From: Defluviitaleaceae bacterium
GTDB lineage: Bacteria; Bacillota; Clostridia; Lachnospirales; WQUN01
Reading direction: 5' to 3'
Length of the DNA stretch: 64,000 bases
Assembly: GCA_009779755.1 (NCBI GenBank)
Contig: WRDO01000005.1
Coordinates: 54,145-118,144 of the forward strand
This document shows positions 29,808-39,425 of the stretch, one piece after another. How positions within the stretch are numbered: position 1 is the first letter of the stretch; the number at the start of each line of letters is the position of its first letter. The notes beneath the pieces were generated by a model. That model saw nothing but the letters and a program-made list of their open reading frames with translations, did not search any database and was not told the origin of the DNA. A program made the position numbers and the translations under genes.

Positions 29808-30884
29808 ATGTATGCAGTTGATTTGTTTTCTGGTGCGGGAGGTTTATTGCTTGCCCTAAAACGAGCAGGGTATAGCGTTTTGTTTGCCAATGAAATAAAC
29901 AGCAAATTCGCCCAGACGCATACTTATAATTTTCCCGATGTACCCCTTGTTGAAAAAGACATCAAAGATATATCACATGAAGAACTGGCTATTCTTACAA
30001 ACAAAAAGAAAATTGACCTTGTTGTCGGTGGCCCACCATGTCAGGGTTTTTCAGTTTTTGGGAAAAGACGGTTTGTCAACACACAGGGTTACAATCCAAA
30101 AGAAGACGCTCGAAATTATTTAGTATATGAATTTATCCGGGTTGTTGGGGAGTTAAAGCCAAAATTTTTCTTTATGGAAAATGTCAAAGGCTTTATGTCC
30201 CTTGACAAAGGATTGTTTGTTAACGAGGTAAAAAAGACTTTTGAAAAATTAGGATATTCCCATATATGGTGCGCTGTAGTATGTGCGCTTGATTATGGCG
30301 TTCCACAAGAAAGATACCGAATGTTTATGATTGGAAATAACATGGGCATTGATTTTATTCCGCCACTGCCTACACATTTTCATGCTTCGTCAGAAATAAA
30401 ACCGTATTACTGTACTGTCGGAGATGCTATAATGGATTTGGAAGATAAAACAGTTGCAGAAATACCAAACCATGTGCCGCTTAATCATAAACCTACAGTA
30501 GCGGCACGGATGGGTTATGTATGCGAGGGTGGAAAATTAGATATTTCTTCTTTGCCTCCTGATTTGCTCGTTGCAACAAGAGCAGATTCAAAAAGCGGAA
30601 AAGTATCTAACTACAGCCATGTATACAAGCGATTAGCTCGAACAAAACCATCGACAACAATGGTGCCGGGGCATAATGCCTTTCCTATCCATCCTACATT
30701 AAACAGAACATTGACTGCGCGGGAAGCTGCACGAATTCAGACATTTCCTGATACACACATTTTTTTCGGGACACGACAAGAACAATGCATACAAGTCGGT
30801 AATGCCGTGCCTCCTGATATGGCATTTCCTTTTTTGGTAAAGATTGCAGAATACATTGGTGCGAGGGTTAAAAATGAGTCATGA
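29808..30884 (+). CDS. Second DNA (cytosine-5-)-methyltransferase
   Basis: VDLFSGAGGLLLALKRAGY; GGPPCQGFSVFG; MENVKGFM; REAARIQTFPDTHIFFG; QVGNAVPP. Confidence 0.97.
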   Translation: MYAVDLFSGAGGLLLALKRAGYSVLFANEINSKFAQTHTYNFPDVPLVEKDIKDISHEELAILTNKKKIDLVVGGPPCQGFSVFGKRRFVNTQGYNPKEDARNYLVYEFIRVVGELKPKFFFMENVKGFMSLDKGLFVNEVKKTFEKLGYSHIWCAVVCALDYGVPQERYRMFMIGNNMGIDFIPPLPTHFHASSEIKPYYCTVGDAIMDLEDKTVAEIPNHVPLNHKPTVAARMGYVCEGGKLDISSLPPDLLVATRADSKSGKVSNYSHVYKRLARTKPSTTMVPGHNAFPIHPTLNRTLTAREAARIQTFPDTHIFFGTRQEQCIQVGNAVPPDMAFPFLVKIAEYIGARVKNES

Positions 30885-32349
30885 TTTACAGGCCGCTTGG
30901 GCTGCTTCGGAAATCTCCCATATATTTACACACAATCAAGATACCATTTCACAGGGATATGGTTCTCAAGGTGGGTGGTCTTTTTATGCAAGCAGAGAGG
31001 GACGCCGCGAGTGGCCAATAGCAGACGGTGTAATTATCGCAGAAAACCGCACTGTACAACCGCTTAAAATTGCGCTTGAATACAAACGTCCTAACGAAGG
31101 ATTACATGGCATTTTAACAGCACTTGGGCAATCTATGGCATATTTGGAAAAAGGATTCAACGGGTCAGTTATTATTATTCCAAAAGAATACGAATCTCAC
31201 AGAACGCCGGGGGAACATTTGAATAGGGTTTTACAACGAACAGCACCATCAGTGCCTGTTTCCATATATACCTATTCGGAACCGGACACTACTACAGCAA
31301 CCCCATTCAGGAATAAATTGTCTTGTGTGCGTGAAATAAGGTTAATGGAAAACACAGCCCAAACGGAAACAGCAAATACTTATGTTAAAACATTATGGGC
31401 GCATCTTCGTGAAGGAAGCAGTGACCCCGATGCCTTTTTTAGGTACGCTCAAGTCGCAAAAAGGTTAACAGGAAATGAAGCGGATTATCATTTCCCAAAC
31501 TTACCGGATGAACTCGTAGCAGCGGTGTCGCGTATTTCAGCCGATGCAGACCCCTATAAGTATTTATCATACACTGTGGGAGATAATTTTTTGGATACAA
31601 CATGGAGAATATTTTGGTTCACATATATTTTTAACGAAACCACATTACCAATATACACTATAGAAAATGGTTATTATGTCCTTAACACAGCGGCTACAAA
31701 AATCAAAAAATCGGATGGAACTGGTTATAAATTAATGAATGTAGGTCGGTCGGATTCACCAAAAAATAAAGCAGTAGAAGGTCTGAACAATGGAACAATG
31801 ACAAAAAATGAAGCATGGGAATTTTATGCAAAGAAAATGCGTGCAAGAGCGCACAGTTACAGAGAAGATATTGATTCCGGCTTGGCGGGTATAGGTTTTC
31901 TCACAGACGATGGCAGATTAACAGATTTGGGTTACAGGTTTGTTGATGCTTGCGAAAGAACGGGTAATCCAAACGGAGGAATTGCACTTGATATTTTTGG
32001 TTCGGCTATTCTTCAAAACGGGCAGTTAGGGGCTTTTTTGTATTACATTTACAAATTATCCGAGCAAAAATTCAAGAGTAACCCATTAGCATTCGCAACT
32101 GCGAATGCAAGAGGCGCGTACACCTTTAATCAAAATGAATACAAAACATGGTTAGAAGAATGCTTTTATAACGAGTTGTATATCATTCGTAAGGTTTCGG
32201 CTCGTGGCGGTGTAAGCCGACAGCCTTTTCAAGCGGAGTTGGCAATATTGCGTAGTTTGGAATATATAAAAAGTTTTCGTGTCGGTGTCGGTTTAGAAAT
32301 AAATTGGCCAAAAGTACAAGAGAGTATGAATTATTTCGCTGGGTTATAA
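30874..32349 (+). CDS. Putative restriction endonuclease (PD-(D/E)XK-like)
   Basis: IADGVIIAENRTVQPLKIALEYKRP resembles D...ExK catalytic core; overlaps 3' end of second methyltransferase gene. Confidence 0.7.
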   Translation: MSHDLQAAWAASEISHIFTHNQDTISQGYGSQGGWSFYASREGRREWPIADGVIIAENRTVQPLKIALEYKRPNEGLHGILTALGQSMAYLEKGFNGSVIIIPKEYESHRTPGEHLNRVLQRTAPSVPVSIYTYSEPDTTTATPFRNKLSCVREIRLMENTAQTETANTYVKTLWAHLREGSSDPDAFFRYAQVAKRLTGNEADYHFPNLPDELVAAVSRISADADPYKYLSYTVGDNFLDTTWRIFWFTYIFNETTLPIYTIENGYYVLNTAATKIKKSDGTGYKLMNVGRSDSPKNKAVEGLNNGTMTKNEAWEFYAKKMRARAHSYREDIDSGLAGIGFLTDDGRLTDLGYRFVDACERTGNPNGGIALDIFGSAILQNGQLGAFLYYIYKLSEQKFKSNPLAFATANARGAYTFNQNEYKTWLEECFYNELYIIRKVSARGGVSRQPFQAELAILRSLEYIKSFRVGVGLEINWPKVQESMNYFAGL

Positions 32350-32412
32350 TTTCATAATACACATGCAAGTAATCCTCAACGTGCAGAGGGAGTGTTTATA
32401 ACACCCCCTTGC

Positions 32413-32505
32413 AATATCTAAAGTCTTAACCGCTTCCTGCCTTACCAACCGTCCGTCAAAAAACTTCATTCTGATAAACCAGTTATACCCAATACTTCTC
32501 CGATG
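32413..32505 (-). pseudogene. Duplicated 3'-end fragment of the HK97 major capsid gene
   Basis: FFDGRLVRQEAVKTLDIA parallels FFDGRLVRREAVKALEIA of the intact gene; close nucleotide match of 32413-32470 with 33428-33485. Confidence 0.85.
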
Positions 32506-32551
32506 TATTGATGTTATTATTAACGGCTGTTTCCGGTACACCACAACAGCT

Positions 32552-33244
32552 TTATTCAGCGGCGGCATCCTTTTCCGGTTTGCCATTTTTCCAGCTTGAA
32601 TCACCTTCAAATTTTGCCAGAATCGTCCGGCGGGAGTTTTGGAATTCGGGTCCTATCATTCCCAAGGAAAGCATGAAGCACCGCATGGCGTATTTTTCCG
32701 AGCCTTCTATTACCCGCGCCGTTGCTGTTACCCTTGTTTTGGCGATTGCTGTCTTACACAGTTGGCTGATAAAGGTTGCGTATGCTTCAAATTCTACACC
32801 GTCCAATATTCGGTTAAACCAAGGGAAGCGTACCATGTCGGCTGTTACTTGGATGGGCAGTTCTTCCGTACCAATGGCTGTTTTCAGAAGATATTCTTTG
32901 GCGGCAATCATCCGGCGTAAATTTTCTATTTTGGCAGGGGTGAATTCACCCAGCGGTATTTCGATTGTGGTAGAATCTGATTCTACCCTGTGTACGTTTA
33001 GTTCGTTTTCTTCTGTATCGTACACAGTGGTTTCCGTGGTTAAATCCATGTTCTGAAGGGCTGTTACCAATTCCCGGTTATCGGGTCCCGTGAGTACGCC
33101 GTTCCTGTCTATATGGTAGTCACCGATTTGGTAGCCGTAGCCACCCTTTACCCCAATGTATTCTGCTGCTGTTTCTAAAATTTTGCTTGTGGCGGCTACC
33201 AGCGGCTTGCGTTCTGCGCTTTTAAGATTGTAATTGATGGTCAT
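32552..33244 (-). CDS. Mobile-element hypothetical protein ('virulence-related' type), paralogue of 60953..61807
   Basis: Shared blocks: DYHIDRNGVLTG/DYTIDRNGIVTG; IPLGEFTPAKIENLRRMIAAKE/MPLDGFTPESLDNLCRMVTAKE; FPWF. Confidence 0.7.
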   Translation of the reverse strand: MTINYNLKSAERKPLVAATSKILETAAEYIGVKGGYGYQIGDYHIDRNGVLTGPDNRELVTALQNMDLTTETTVYDTEENELNVHRVESDSTTIEIPLGEFTPAKIENLRRMIAAKEYLLKTAIGTEELPIQVTADMVRFPWFNRILDGVEFEAYATFISQLCKTAIAKTRVTATARVIEGSEKYAMRCFMLSLGMIGPEFQNSRRTILAKFEGDSSWKNGKPEKDAAAE

Positions 33245-33425
33245 TCAAATTCCCCCTTTTTTTATGTTCGGGGATTCGTACCCCGGCTACGGTCACATCA
33301 TATCTCGACCGGGTTGGCATAGCTACGGACACATAATGGACGTAATGGATGGAAATAAAACAGCCCTCGTTAATTAACGAGAGCCGCCTGTTTTATGTGT
33401 TTGATGCGAACAGTTATTACCCGCT

Positions 33426-34337
33426 TTACGCTATTTCCAAAGCCTTAACCGCTTCCCGCCTTACCAACCGTCCGTCAAAAAACTCCGTGCCGATAAAGCC
33501 AGTTAAACCCATAGCGGCGTATTTTTCACGGAGCGGCTTCAGAATAATACCGCCGCGCTCCATCAGCCAATAAAACCTAAAATCACCAAACAGCACAGGC
33601 TTATTCCCGGCGGCGATATCGGGCATATAAGGTGATGTATACACTCGCCGTGCAAATATACTATCATCGAAATCTCGCCATACGGATGCGCCTACAGCGT
33701 CTTTTAATCCACGTATATACAGGGCTGTTTCATCCGACATCAACCAGACAGCGTTCCGGCGGTATTCCGGGGCAAGGGAAAAGTACAAAGCCTTTATATT
33801 ATCAAATGTAAGTTTGCCTGTTGCTGTTACGCCTGTTTCCGCGCCATCGGTGGGATGCAATACACCATATGGGCGATTAACGCCGTTACCGTTTATACAC
33901 GCATCTTCTTCAACCTTGCCAAATTCACGCCCAAAATCAGCGGCAAGCACGGATTCAACATTAAACCCTGCATCGTTCATCAGCTCATTGGATATTTTTG
34001 ATATTTTGGAAATTTTATTTGCCTTGACCGTGTATGAAGTAATGCCCACGGTGCTTTCGGGGATGGTCCCGTTTTCATCAACGAAAGCCGCATCACCGCT
34101 CGGCGGTACCGTTTTGATTTTCGTGTCGCTACTGTCGGTAAACAACACAGTAGCGATATTGCGGAAAATGTTCATTTTTTCCTGTTCGGCACGAAATCTT
34201 TCGAGACTATCATCGGGCAAGTAAAAGCCAGCCGGGTCCTCCGGGCGGATGTTGACGATGTCGTTAATGTCGTACTGCTTCCCGCTTATAAAATTCCAAA
34301 ATGCGCTACTGTAGCGCGGTGTGGTAGAAATTCTCAT
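33426..34337 (-). CDS. HK97-family phage major capsid protein
   Basis: EQEKMNIFRNIATVLFTDSSDTKIKTVPPSGDAAFVDENGTIPES; KISKISNELMNDAGFNVESVLAADFGREFGKVEEDACINGNG. Confidence 0.9.
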   Translation of the reverse strand: MRISTTPRYSSAFWNFISGKQYDINDIVNIRPEDPAGFYLPDDSLERFRAEQEKMNIFRNIATVLFTDSSDTKIKTVPPSGDAAFVDENGTIPESTVGITSYTVKANKISKISKISNELMNDAGFNVESVLAADFGREFGKVEEDACINGNGVNRPYGVLHPTDGAETGVTATGKLTFDNIKALYFSLAPEYRRNAVWLMSDETALYIRGLKDAVGASVWRDFDDSIFARRVYTSPYMPDIAAGNKPVLFGDFRFYWLMERGGIILKPLREKYAAMGLTGFIGTEFFDGRLVRREAVKALEIA

Positions 34338-34356
34338 TGATAAACCTCCCATGGTT

Positions 34357-35133
34357 TTAATTGTTTTGTACTGTGTAAGACAGCCGTTCCGTTTTTCCTT
34401 CCAAATATAACAGTGCGCGTTCCACAGCCGACATATTATCTTCGCGGAAACCTTGAAAACCTGTACGCCTGTAAAAGTTATAATCAGCGTAAAACTCGCT
34501 ATGAATTTTCTGTATTTCTTCATCTTTCCGTAATTTTGATAACGCTTGTTTGTATGTCGCACGTACATTTTGCGGAGTACAGCCAAAGTCAGCGGCAATA
34601 TGTGTAAATGGCGCGGAATCCCAAAAATGACGGTGTATAATTGCCTGTTGCCGTTCGGGAAGCAAAGCCACTCTTTCTAACACATATTGTTCCAACCCGG
34701 CTTCATCCACATCAGCGAATGGTTGCTCGGCATCCGGGCAGACCACGGTTTCTACGAGCGTCATTGTGCCGTCATCGGGTGAAAGCGGTGTATCGAGGGG
34801 CGAAGCTGTGTTTAGCGGTTCGCGCTTTGACCTGCAGCCAAGTAAATCATAAATATGTTTACGGATATGCAATTTGGCAAATGATGTAAATGTATATTCC
34901 TGTTCCGTTTTTTGGGAGAACGCTTTCACTGTGTCCAAAAATGCAAACCAACAAACCGAAGAACAATCATCCGATTCCACACCGGAAGCATCCGCACGTT
35001 CCCTGTGTCGGCAATACAAGTGATAAGCGATGTATCGGAATAAACGCTCTGTCCGTTGCCACAGTAAGTCACGGGAAGGGATATCGCCGTTTACTGCCAA
35101 TATACATAATTCTTCGTTTGATATTTCCGGCAC
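34357..35133 (-). CDS. RNA polymerase sigma-70 family sigma factor, phage/mobile-element type
   Basis: Region 2-like and region 4-like (LPERQQAIIHRHFWDSAPFTHIAADFGCTPQNVRATYKQALSKLR). Confidence 0.8.
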   Translation of the reverse strand: MPEISNEELCILAVNGDIPSRDLLWQRTERLFRYIAYHLYCRHRERADASGVESDDCSSVCWFAFLDTVKAFSQKTEQEYTFTSFAKLHIRKHIYDLLGCRSKREPLNTASPLDTPLSPDDGTMTLVETVVCPDAEQPFADVDEAGLEQYVLERVALLPERQQAIIHRHFWDSAPFTHIAADFGCTPQNVRATYKQALSKLRKDEEIQKIHSEFYADYNFYRRTGFQGFREDNMSAVERALLYLEGKTERLSYTVQNN

Positions 35134-35157
35134 GGTTGAACCCCCTTCCCGTAATGA

Positions 35158-35418
35158 TTAAACCCAGCCTTTAAATTTACGCCCCTTGCAATATTCATCC
35201 AATTCTTCGCGCGTATAAAAATAACGCCCGGAACCGCGAAACTGGATGCTCCACGGTTTGACACCGTTATTTTCGTAGAAAAGTATGACTGCAAAATCCT
35301 CACATTGCGGGTATATGTCGATAAGCGTGAATCTGTCGTAATTGAAATTAGAATCTTCGACATACTGTCTATGTTGCTGTAGCTTTGGCGGTAATCCGGG
35401 ATTTTTCATCATGCCCAT
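35158..35418 (-). CDS. Small hypothetical protein
   Basis: Intact ORF in the minus-strand element gene string. Confidence 0.5.
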   Translation of the reverse strand: MGMMKNPGLPPKLQQHRQYVEDSNFNYDRFTLIDIYPQCEDFAVILFYENNGVKPWSIQFRGSGRYFYTREELDEYCKGRKFKGWV

Positions 35419-35636
35419 TATTCTCCTCCCTTCGGTAAAGCGAACCCGCGCCGCAAACAAAAGTTTTGCGCTTCACGCAGGGTTTGGAAAAAAACGGAGA
35501 AAAGCCCTTGTTTAGCAACCACACACCACGGTGCGGGTTGAGCATCCTGTGCTTGCATCAAAAAGAAATCGTGTATTCCCGGTATGCCGTTATTATTATT
35601 TTTGGCAGAATACCGTTGGTATATTTGATATTTCAT
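35418..35636 (-). CDS. Small hypothetical protein
   Basis: Intact ORF (MKYQIYQRYSAKNNNNGIPGIHDFFLMQAQ). Confidence 0.5.
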   Translation of the reverse strand: MKYQIYQRYSAKNNNNGIPGIHDFFLMQAQDAQPAPWCVVAKQGLFSVFFQTLREAQNFCLRRGFALPKGGE

Positions 35637-35775
35637 TGATTATTCACCTCCGGTTTGATTGTTTGATTTTTGATTTTTTGATTTTTGATTTATGAAAAAT
35701 TTACGCGAATGGCCGAGCGCGCTGTCCGGCATAAAAGCTGTAGAGATTAATACACCCCTGTCGGCATTCGGGGAA

Positions 35776-35991
35776 TCATCTATCACCTTTATCGCAATCG
35801 GAACAAAGCCCCGCCAAATTATCCCAGTCATTTGTACCACCGTCAGCGATATTGATTTTATGCCGTACCGCAGTTGCCGGGGATTGCCGCCCCTTGTTTT
35901 TACATACGGCGCACAGCGGGTTTGCGGCAAGGTATGCCGTGAAGATGCGCTGTCTTATTGCGTTTTTATCCACGAATTCACTTCCTTGCAT
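35776..35991 (-). CDS. HNH endonuclease
   Basis: NPLCAVCKNKGRQSPATAVRHKINIADGGTNDWDNLAGLCSDCDKGDR. Confidence 0.85.
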   Translation of the reverse strand: MQGSEFVDKNAIRQRIFTAYLAANPLCAVCKNKGRQSPATAVRHKINIADGGTNDWDNLAGLCSDCDKGDR

Positions 35992-36041
35992 GTGTTTACA
36001 TAACCGAAAACTCATCTCCTTCCAAAATATGCTTGCGCCGG

Positions 36042-36269
36042 TCAGGGTGTCATTTAACAAGTTCAGGGTGTCAGAATTAAATGGCATGTTTGACACTCTG
36101 AAAGGCAGAAATCATTTTGACACCCTGAACCCGGAGGGTCAGAATTGCGAACGCCTCAAACACTGACAAACACAGAGGTTTATGGATTTTATAAAACCCA
36201 GAGGGTCACAATACCCTTAAAAAACTATTTGATGCTCTGCTGGTGAAATTTTATTCAGAGGGTCAGAAT
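36042..36269. repeat. Iteron-like repeat cluster
   Basis: TCAGGGTGTCA (36042, 36063), its complement TGACACTCTGA/TGACACCCTGA (36091, 36119), and GAGGGTCA(G/C)AAT (36134, 36201, 36258). Confidence 0.8.
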
Positions 36270-36294
36270 GTCAACTTCTGCATATCTTGAACCC

Positions 36295-38247
36295 CTAATC
36301 TAAAAAATCCGGCATTTGCCAGTACCAAACCCCACCCTCTTGAAATGTATTTATCCCATTGATTTTTACTTTTGCACGTTTTACTGTGCTTTCCGATATA
36401 CCCAATTCCTCAGCTTTTTTAAAGATGTCGCTGGATTTGACTTTTTCACCCCCGGATAATTCTTGAATGATAAATTCTTGCGCTTCATCACGTTGCGTAG
36501 TACGCCTACCGCGAGTACCTGAATCCCCGCGAATCAAATCACGGGCCGTTATGTTGTGGTTTACGCCGCGCCATTGAAACCCTTCTTCCTGTGTTAGTGA
36601 GAATTGCAATGCCGGAGGAACATAGGGAAGAAGGTTGTTTTTACTGCTTATTGCCGCTCTCATGGTTTTGTCATTCCCCTGTACCATGCCTACCGTCCAT
36701 ACGCTTCTGAAAAGCCCATTGATGGATGTACTGCCCAAACCCCATAACACACTATCCCCGCCATTACCGCTTCCGGCATTTTTATTTACATGCTGAACAA
36801 TTACCGTACCTGTGTTATACTGTTCGGAGAGTACCTTGATTTTTACTACTGCTTCATTCATTTCGTTTGCGCGGTGAAAGTCGGTTTTACCGCTCACGAA
36901 ATGTTGCAGTGTGTCAAATATCGCCAAGTCGGGTTTGAATTCCTTAAAGACTGCGGCGAGCCGTTTATCGCTGAATGTAATTCCGGCCGCCGCAGTTGAA
37001 TCCAAGAAAAATATCCGCTTTCGTCCTTCGTCTGTCATACCTAATTTTATGAGCCGGGGCATTAACCCAAATTCCGCAGAATCGTCAAAATTACAAATTA
37101 GCACACGCCCTTGCGGGAGTTTCATCATTTCGCCGTCTGCCTTTGGAAATGTACCGCCGTTTGCTACCGCCACGGCAAGAGCGCAGGTTAACCATGACTT
37201 CCCGCTACCCGGCAGTCCTTGGATGCTTGAGAGTGATTTGCGGATAATGACACCTTCAATCAGCCATGGAACCGCCTGTGCTTTTATCTCTGTGGCAGGT
37301 ATTACCAAACCATATGTATCTTCAACATTGAAAACATCAGCGGTTTTATTTTTACCATGGAGCGGGTCATATATTTCTTTACAGCCCATTATCGCTTGGG
37401 TGAGGGTATCGTGTTTATAATCGGCGCGTTCCCACTTTTCCCGCTGACCGAGTTCAGATAGGGAAAACAGCCGTTCCATTTGTTCATATTCACGACCGCA
37501 TAAAAAGGCTAACCGTCCGGCAAGGTACAAATCCGCTTCGGAATGAGAAGGGAAATCTGAGGTATCGCCGTGCCATACACGCCCGAATTTATCGCCGTGA
37601 TTTTTCATCTTCATTCCTTTTTCGATAACTTCATCATCTGTTAAGTATGAACAGCCCTGCGGCAGTTCCGATTTATCTAACAGCGGTATCGGACGGCGCA
37701 TGTATTCATCAAGCAATGCCTGTAGTTGTTCGCCACGTTCGCCAAACTCCGTATCATTTATGGTATTTCCGGTAAGTGTCAGGAAGCGGTTTGATGCGCC
37801 TGTGTATATTTCCATGCCGATTTTACGGTTGATGATGTAATACTTTTTCTTGTCATATGTAAAGTCTGTTGCTTTGCAATAACCCCGCAAGCCTTCACCC
37901 GATGGGCTGACTTCAAGCGGCATATCCATCTTGCGGATAATTTCTACCGCAAAGTCGTTTATAATGCCATCTTCTACACATCCGTCAATGTCTATGAACA
38001 CCACGCCGTCTGGCACGATTACGCCTATGCCGTCATACCCATCTGTGTTTGATACAGCGTCCTTGAATGACACAAAATCGTCTGGATTGTTGGTTCTGGC
38101 GTTTTCCCCGGTCAGCGGGTTAAACGGTATTTTATCCGGTTTATCCCTATTACGTTTTTTCACATACTGCCATGAACACCATATCGGCAGGGATTTCAGT
38201 TCTTGCGGCAGATTATCGTATTGGCACACATATGCACTCCCCTTCAT
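36295..38247 (-). CDS. Primase-polymerase-like N-terminus plus RepA-like AAA ATPase (phage/plasmid replication)
   Basis: FIDIDGCVEDGIINDFAVEIIRKMDMPLEVSPSGEGLRGYCKA; Walker A IQGLPGSGKSWLTCALA. Confidence 0.88.
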   Translation of the reverse strand: MKGSAYVCQYDNLPQELKSLPIWCSWQYVKKRNRDKPDKIPFNPLTGENARTNNPDDFVSFKDAVSNTDGYDGIGVIVPDGVVFIDIDGCVEDGIINDFAVEIIRKMDMPLEVSPSGEGLRGYCKATDFTYDKKKYYIINRKIGMEIYTGASNRFLTLTGNTINDTEFGERGEQLQALLDEYMRRPIPLLDKSELPQGCSYLTDDEVIEKGMKMKNHGDKFGRVWHGDTSDFPSHSEADLYLAGRLAFLCGREYEQMERLFSLSELGQREKWERADYKHDTLTQAIMGCKEIYDPLHGKNKTADVFNVEDTYGLVIPATEIKAQAVPWLIEGVIIRKSLSSIQGLPGSGKSWLTCALAVAVANGGTFPKADGEMMKLPQGRVLICNFDDSAEFGLMPRLIKLGMTDEGRKRIFFLDSTAAAGITFSDKRLAAVFKEFKPDLAIFDTLQHFVSGKTDFHRANEMNEAVVKIKVLSEQYNTGTVIVQHVNKNAGSGNGGDSVLWGLGSTSINGLFRSVWTVGMVQGNDKTMRAAISSKNNLLPYVPPALQFSLTQEEGFQWRGVNHNITARDLIRGDSGTRGRRTTQRDEAQEFIIQELSGGEKVKSSDIFKKAEELGISESTVKRAKVKINGINTFQEGGVWYWQMPDFLD

Positions 38248-38253
38248 TCGGTT

Positions 38254-38448
38254 TTATTTTCTGCCCGACACATCCCCTTGCAGATTCGTCAATTGTTCCA
38301 TCAAAAGGTCACGGTTGATTAGTGCCTTTTTTCCGACATAAATTGCCGGAAGCCGTCCGGCTTTCAGTAACAGCCGTAGCGCGTATTCGCTGAGAATTCC
38401 CTCTTGGGCTATTTCACGTATCGTCATCATATTCGGTTTTTCAACCAT
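38254..38448 (-). CDS. Excisionase-like helix-turn-helix protein
   Basis: TIREIAQEGILSEYALRLLLKAGRLPAIYVGKKALINRDLLMEQL. Confidence 0.85.
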   Translation of the reverse strand: MVEKPNMMTIREIAQEGILSEYALRLLLKAGRLPAIYVGKKALINRDLLMEQLTNLQGDVSGRK

Positions 38449-38616
38449 GGATTTACCCCCTTCTCTCTTATTGTTATATTATTCCTTCTCTCATTATATG
38501 ATGTGCCGTTTTGTCCTGTTATTAAAGGTATCGCTTCCGGCGATGCTCTTTTTTTAATATGGACAAACGGCAGGGGCATATACTGACACTACCGAATTTT
38601 TATGAGGTGTATGTAT

Positions 38617-38793
38617 ATGCCGGACGATGTAAAAAAATCCGACACATATGAGTTTGCACACGAAAACGGAATTATAGAATTGACGGCAAAATACATAGGA
38701 AAAAATTCATTGATTGATGTTATAAAAGCCGCTATAAAGCGTGATTTTGACCTTCTGTATGAAGAATTAAACCCAGTTAAACCCTTTGATTGA
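38617..38793 (+). CDS. Small hypothetical protein upstream of recombinase remnant
   Basis: 58-aa ORF MPDDVKKSDTYEFAHENGIIELTAKYIGKNSLIDVIKAAIKRDFDLL. Confidence 0.6.
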   Translation: MPDDVKKSDTYEFAHENGIIELTAKYIGKNSLIDVIKAAIKRDFDLLYEELNPVKPFD

Positions 38794-38862
38794 CTGGCAA
38801 TTTCAGAGGTATAATGGCCGTAGGTGATTGGTTGTTTGCCGCTGAAACTAAGGAGGCTGGAT

Positions 38863-38928
38863 ATGAAACAGCAGGCAAACACAGTGGCGATTTATTTACG
38901 CTTATCGCGGGATGACGGCATTAGTTAA
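38863..38928 (+). pseudogene. Truncated N-terminus of large serine recombinase
   Basis: MKQQANTVAIYLRLSRDDGIS*: resolvase N-terminal motif (AIYLRLSRDDG), stop after 21 codons. Confidence 0.8.
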
Positions 38929-38986
38929 CGACAACCACATACAAGCTATATTTTTACTAACGGGGAGAGTATGCTCTTCTTTTTTG

Positions 38987-39230
38987 TTATTCCCAACCGC
39001 TCCATATATTCGGCTGGTAGCCAATGGTCGCTTTCTTACCGTTCCGCACAATGGGTGTTTTGAACATTCCCGGATTTTCCATCATACATTCCTCAATGTC
39101 GTTTCTGTCTGCAATGTACGTGATATATTGCGTTTCATATTCCTTCGATTTTTCGTCAATTAAAGCATCCATGCCTCCTACTGCGGATTTTATACTTTGA
39201 TATTCGCCTTTGCTCAAGTCGAATTTAGGA
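38987..39230 (-). pseudogene. C-terminal fragment of ArsC/Spx-family thioredoxin-fold protein
   Basis: KFDLSKGEYQSIKSAVGGMDALIDEKSKEYETQYITYIADRNDIEECMMENPGMFKTPIVRNGKKATIGYQPNIWSGWE; N-terminal half missing. Confidence 0.7.
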
Positions 39231-39425
39231 GTGGCTCCCGCAAATTACTTTCTGTTAAGTCCAAAAAGCCGTTATATGAAACTAACGGTAAGCGATAACG
39301 GCTTATTAAATGATACAGAACTACGTCCATTAAATCCTCTCTCGATATTGGAGCTACTTGATGAGTCGATTCCGTAAGTTTTTATTGCTTGTAACTTCGT
39401 TGACAGACATAACGCTGGACACATG

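Noticed and set aside
33426-34337. HK97-fold protein considered as an encapsulin
   Set aside because: Associated with phage-type HNH, connector and sigma genes; no encapsulin cargo gene nearby. Phage capsid is the simpler call.
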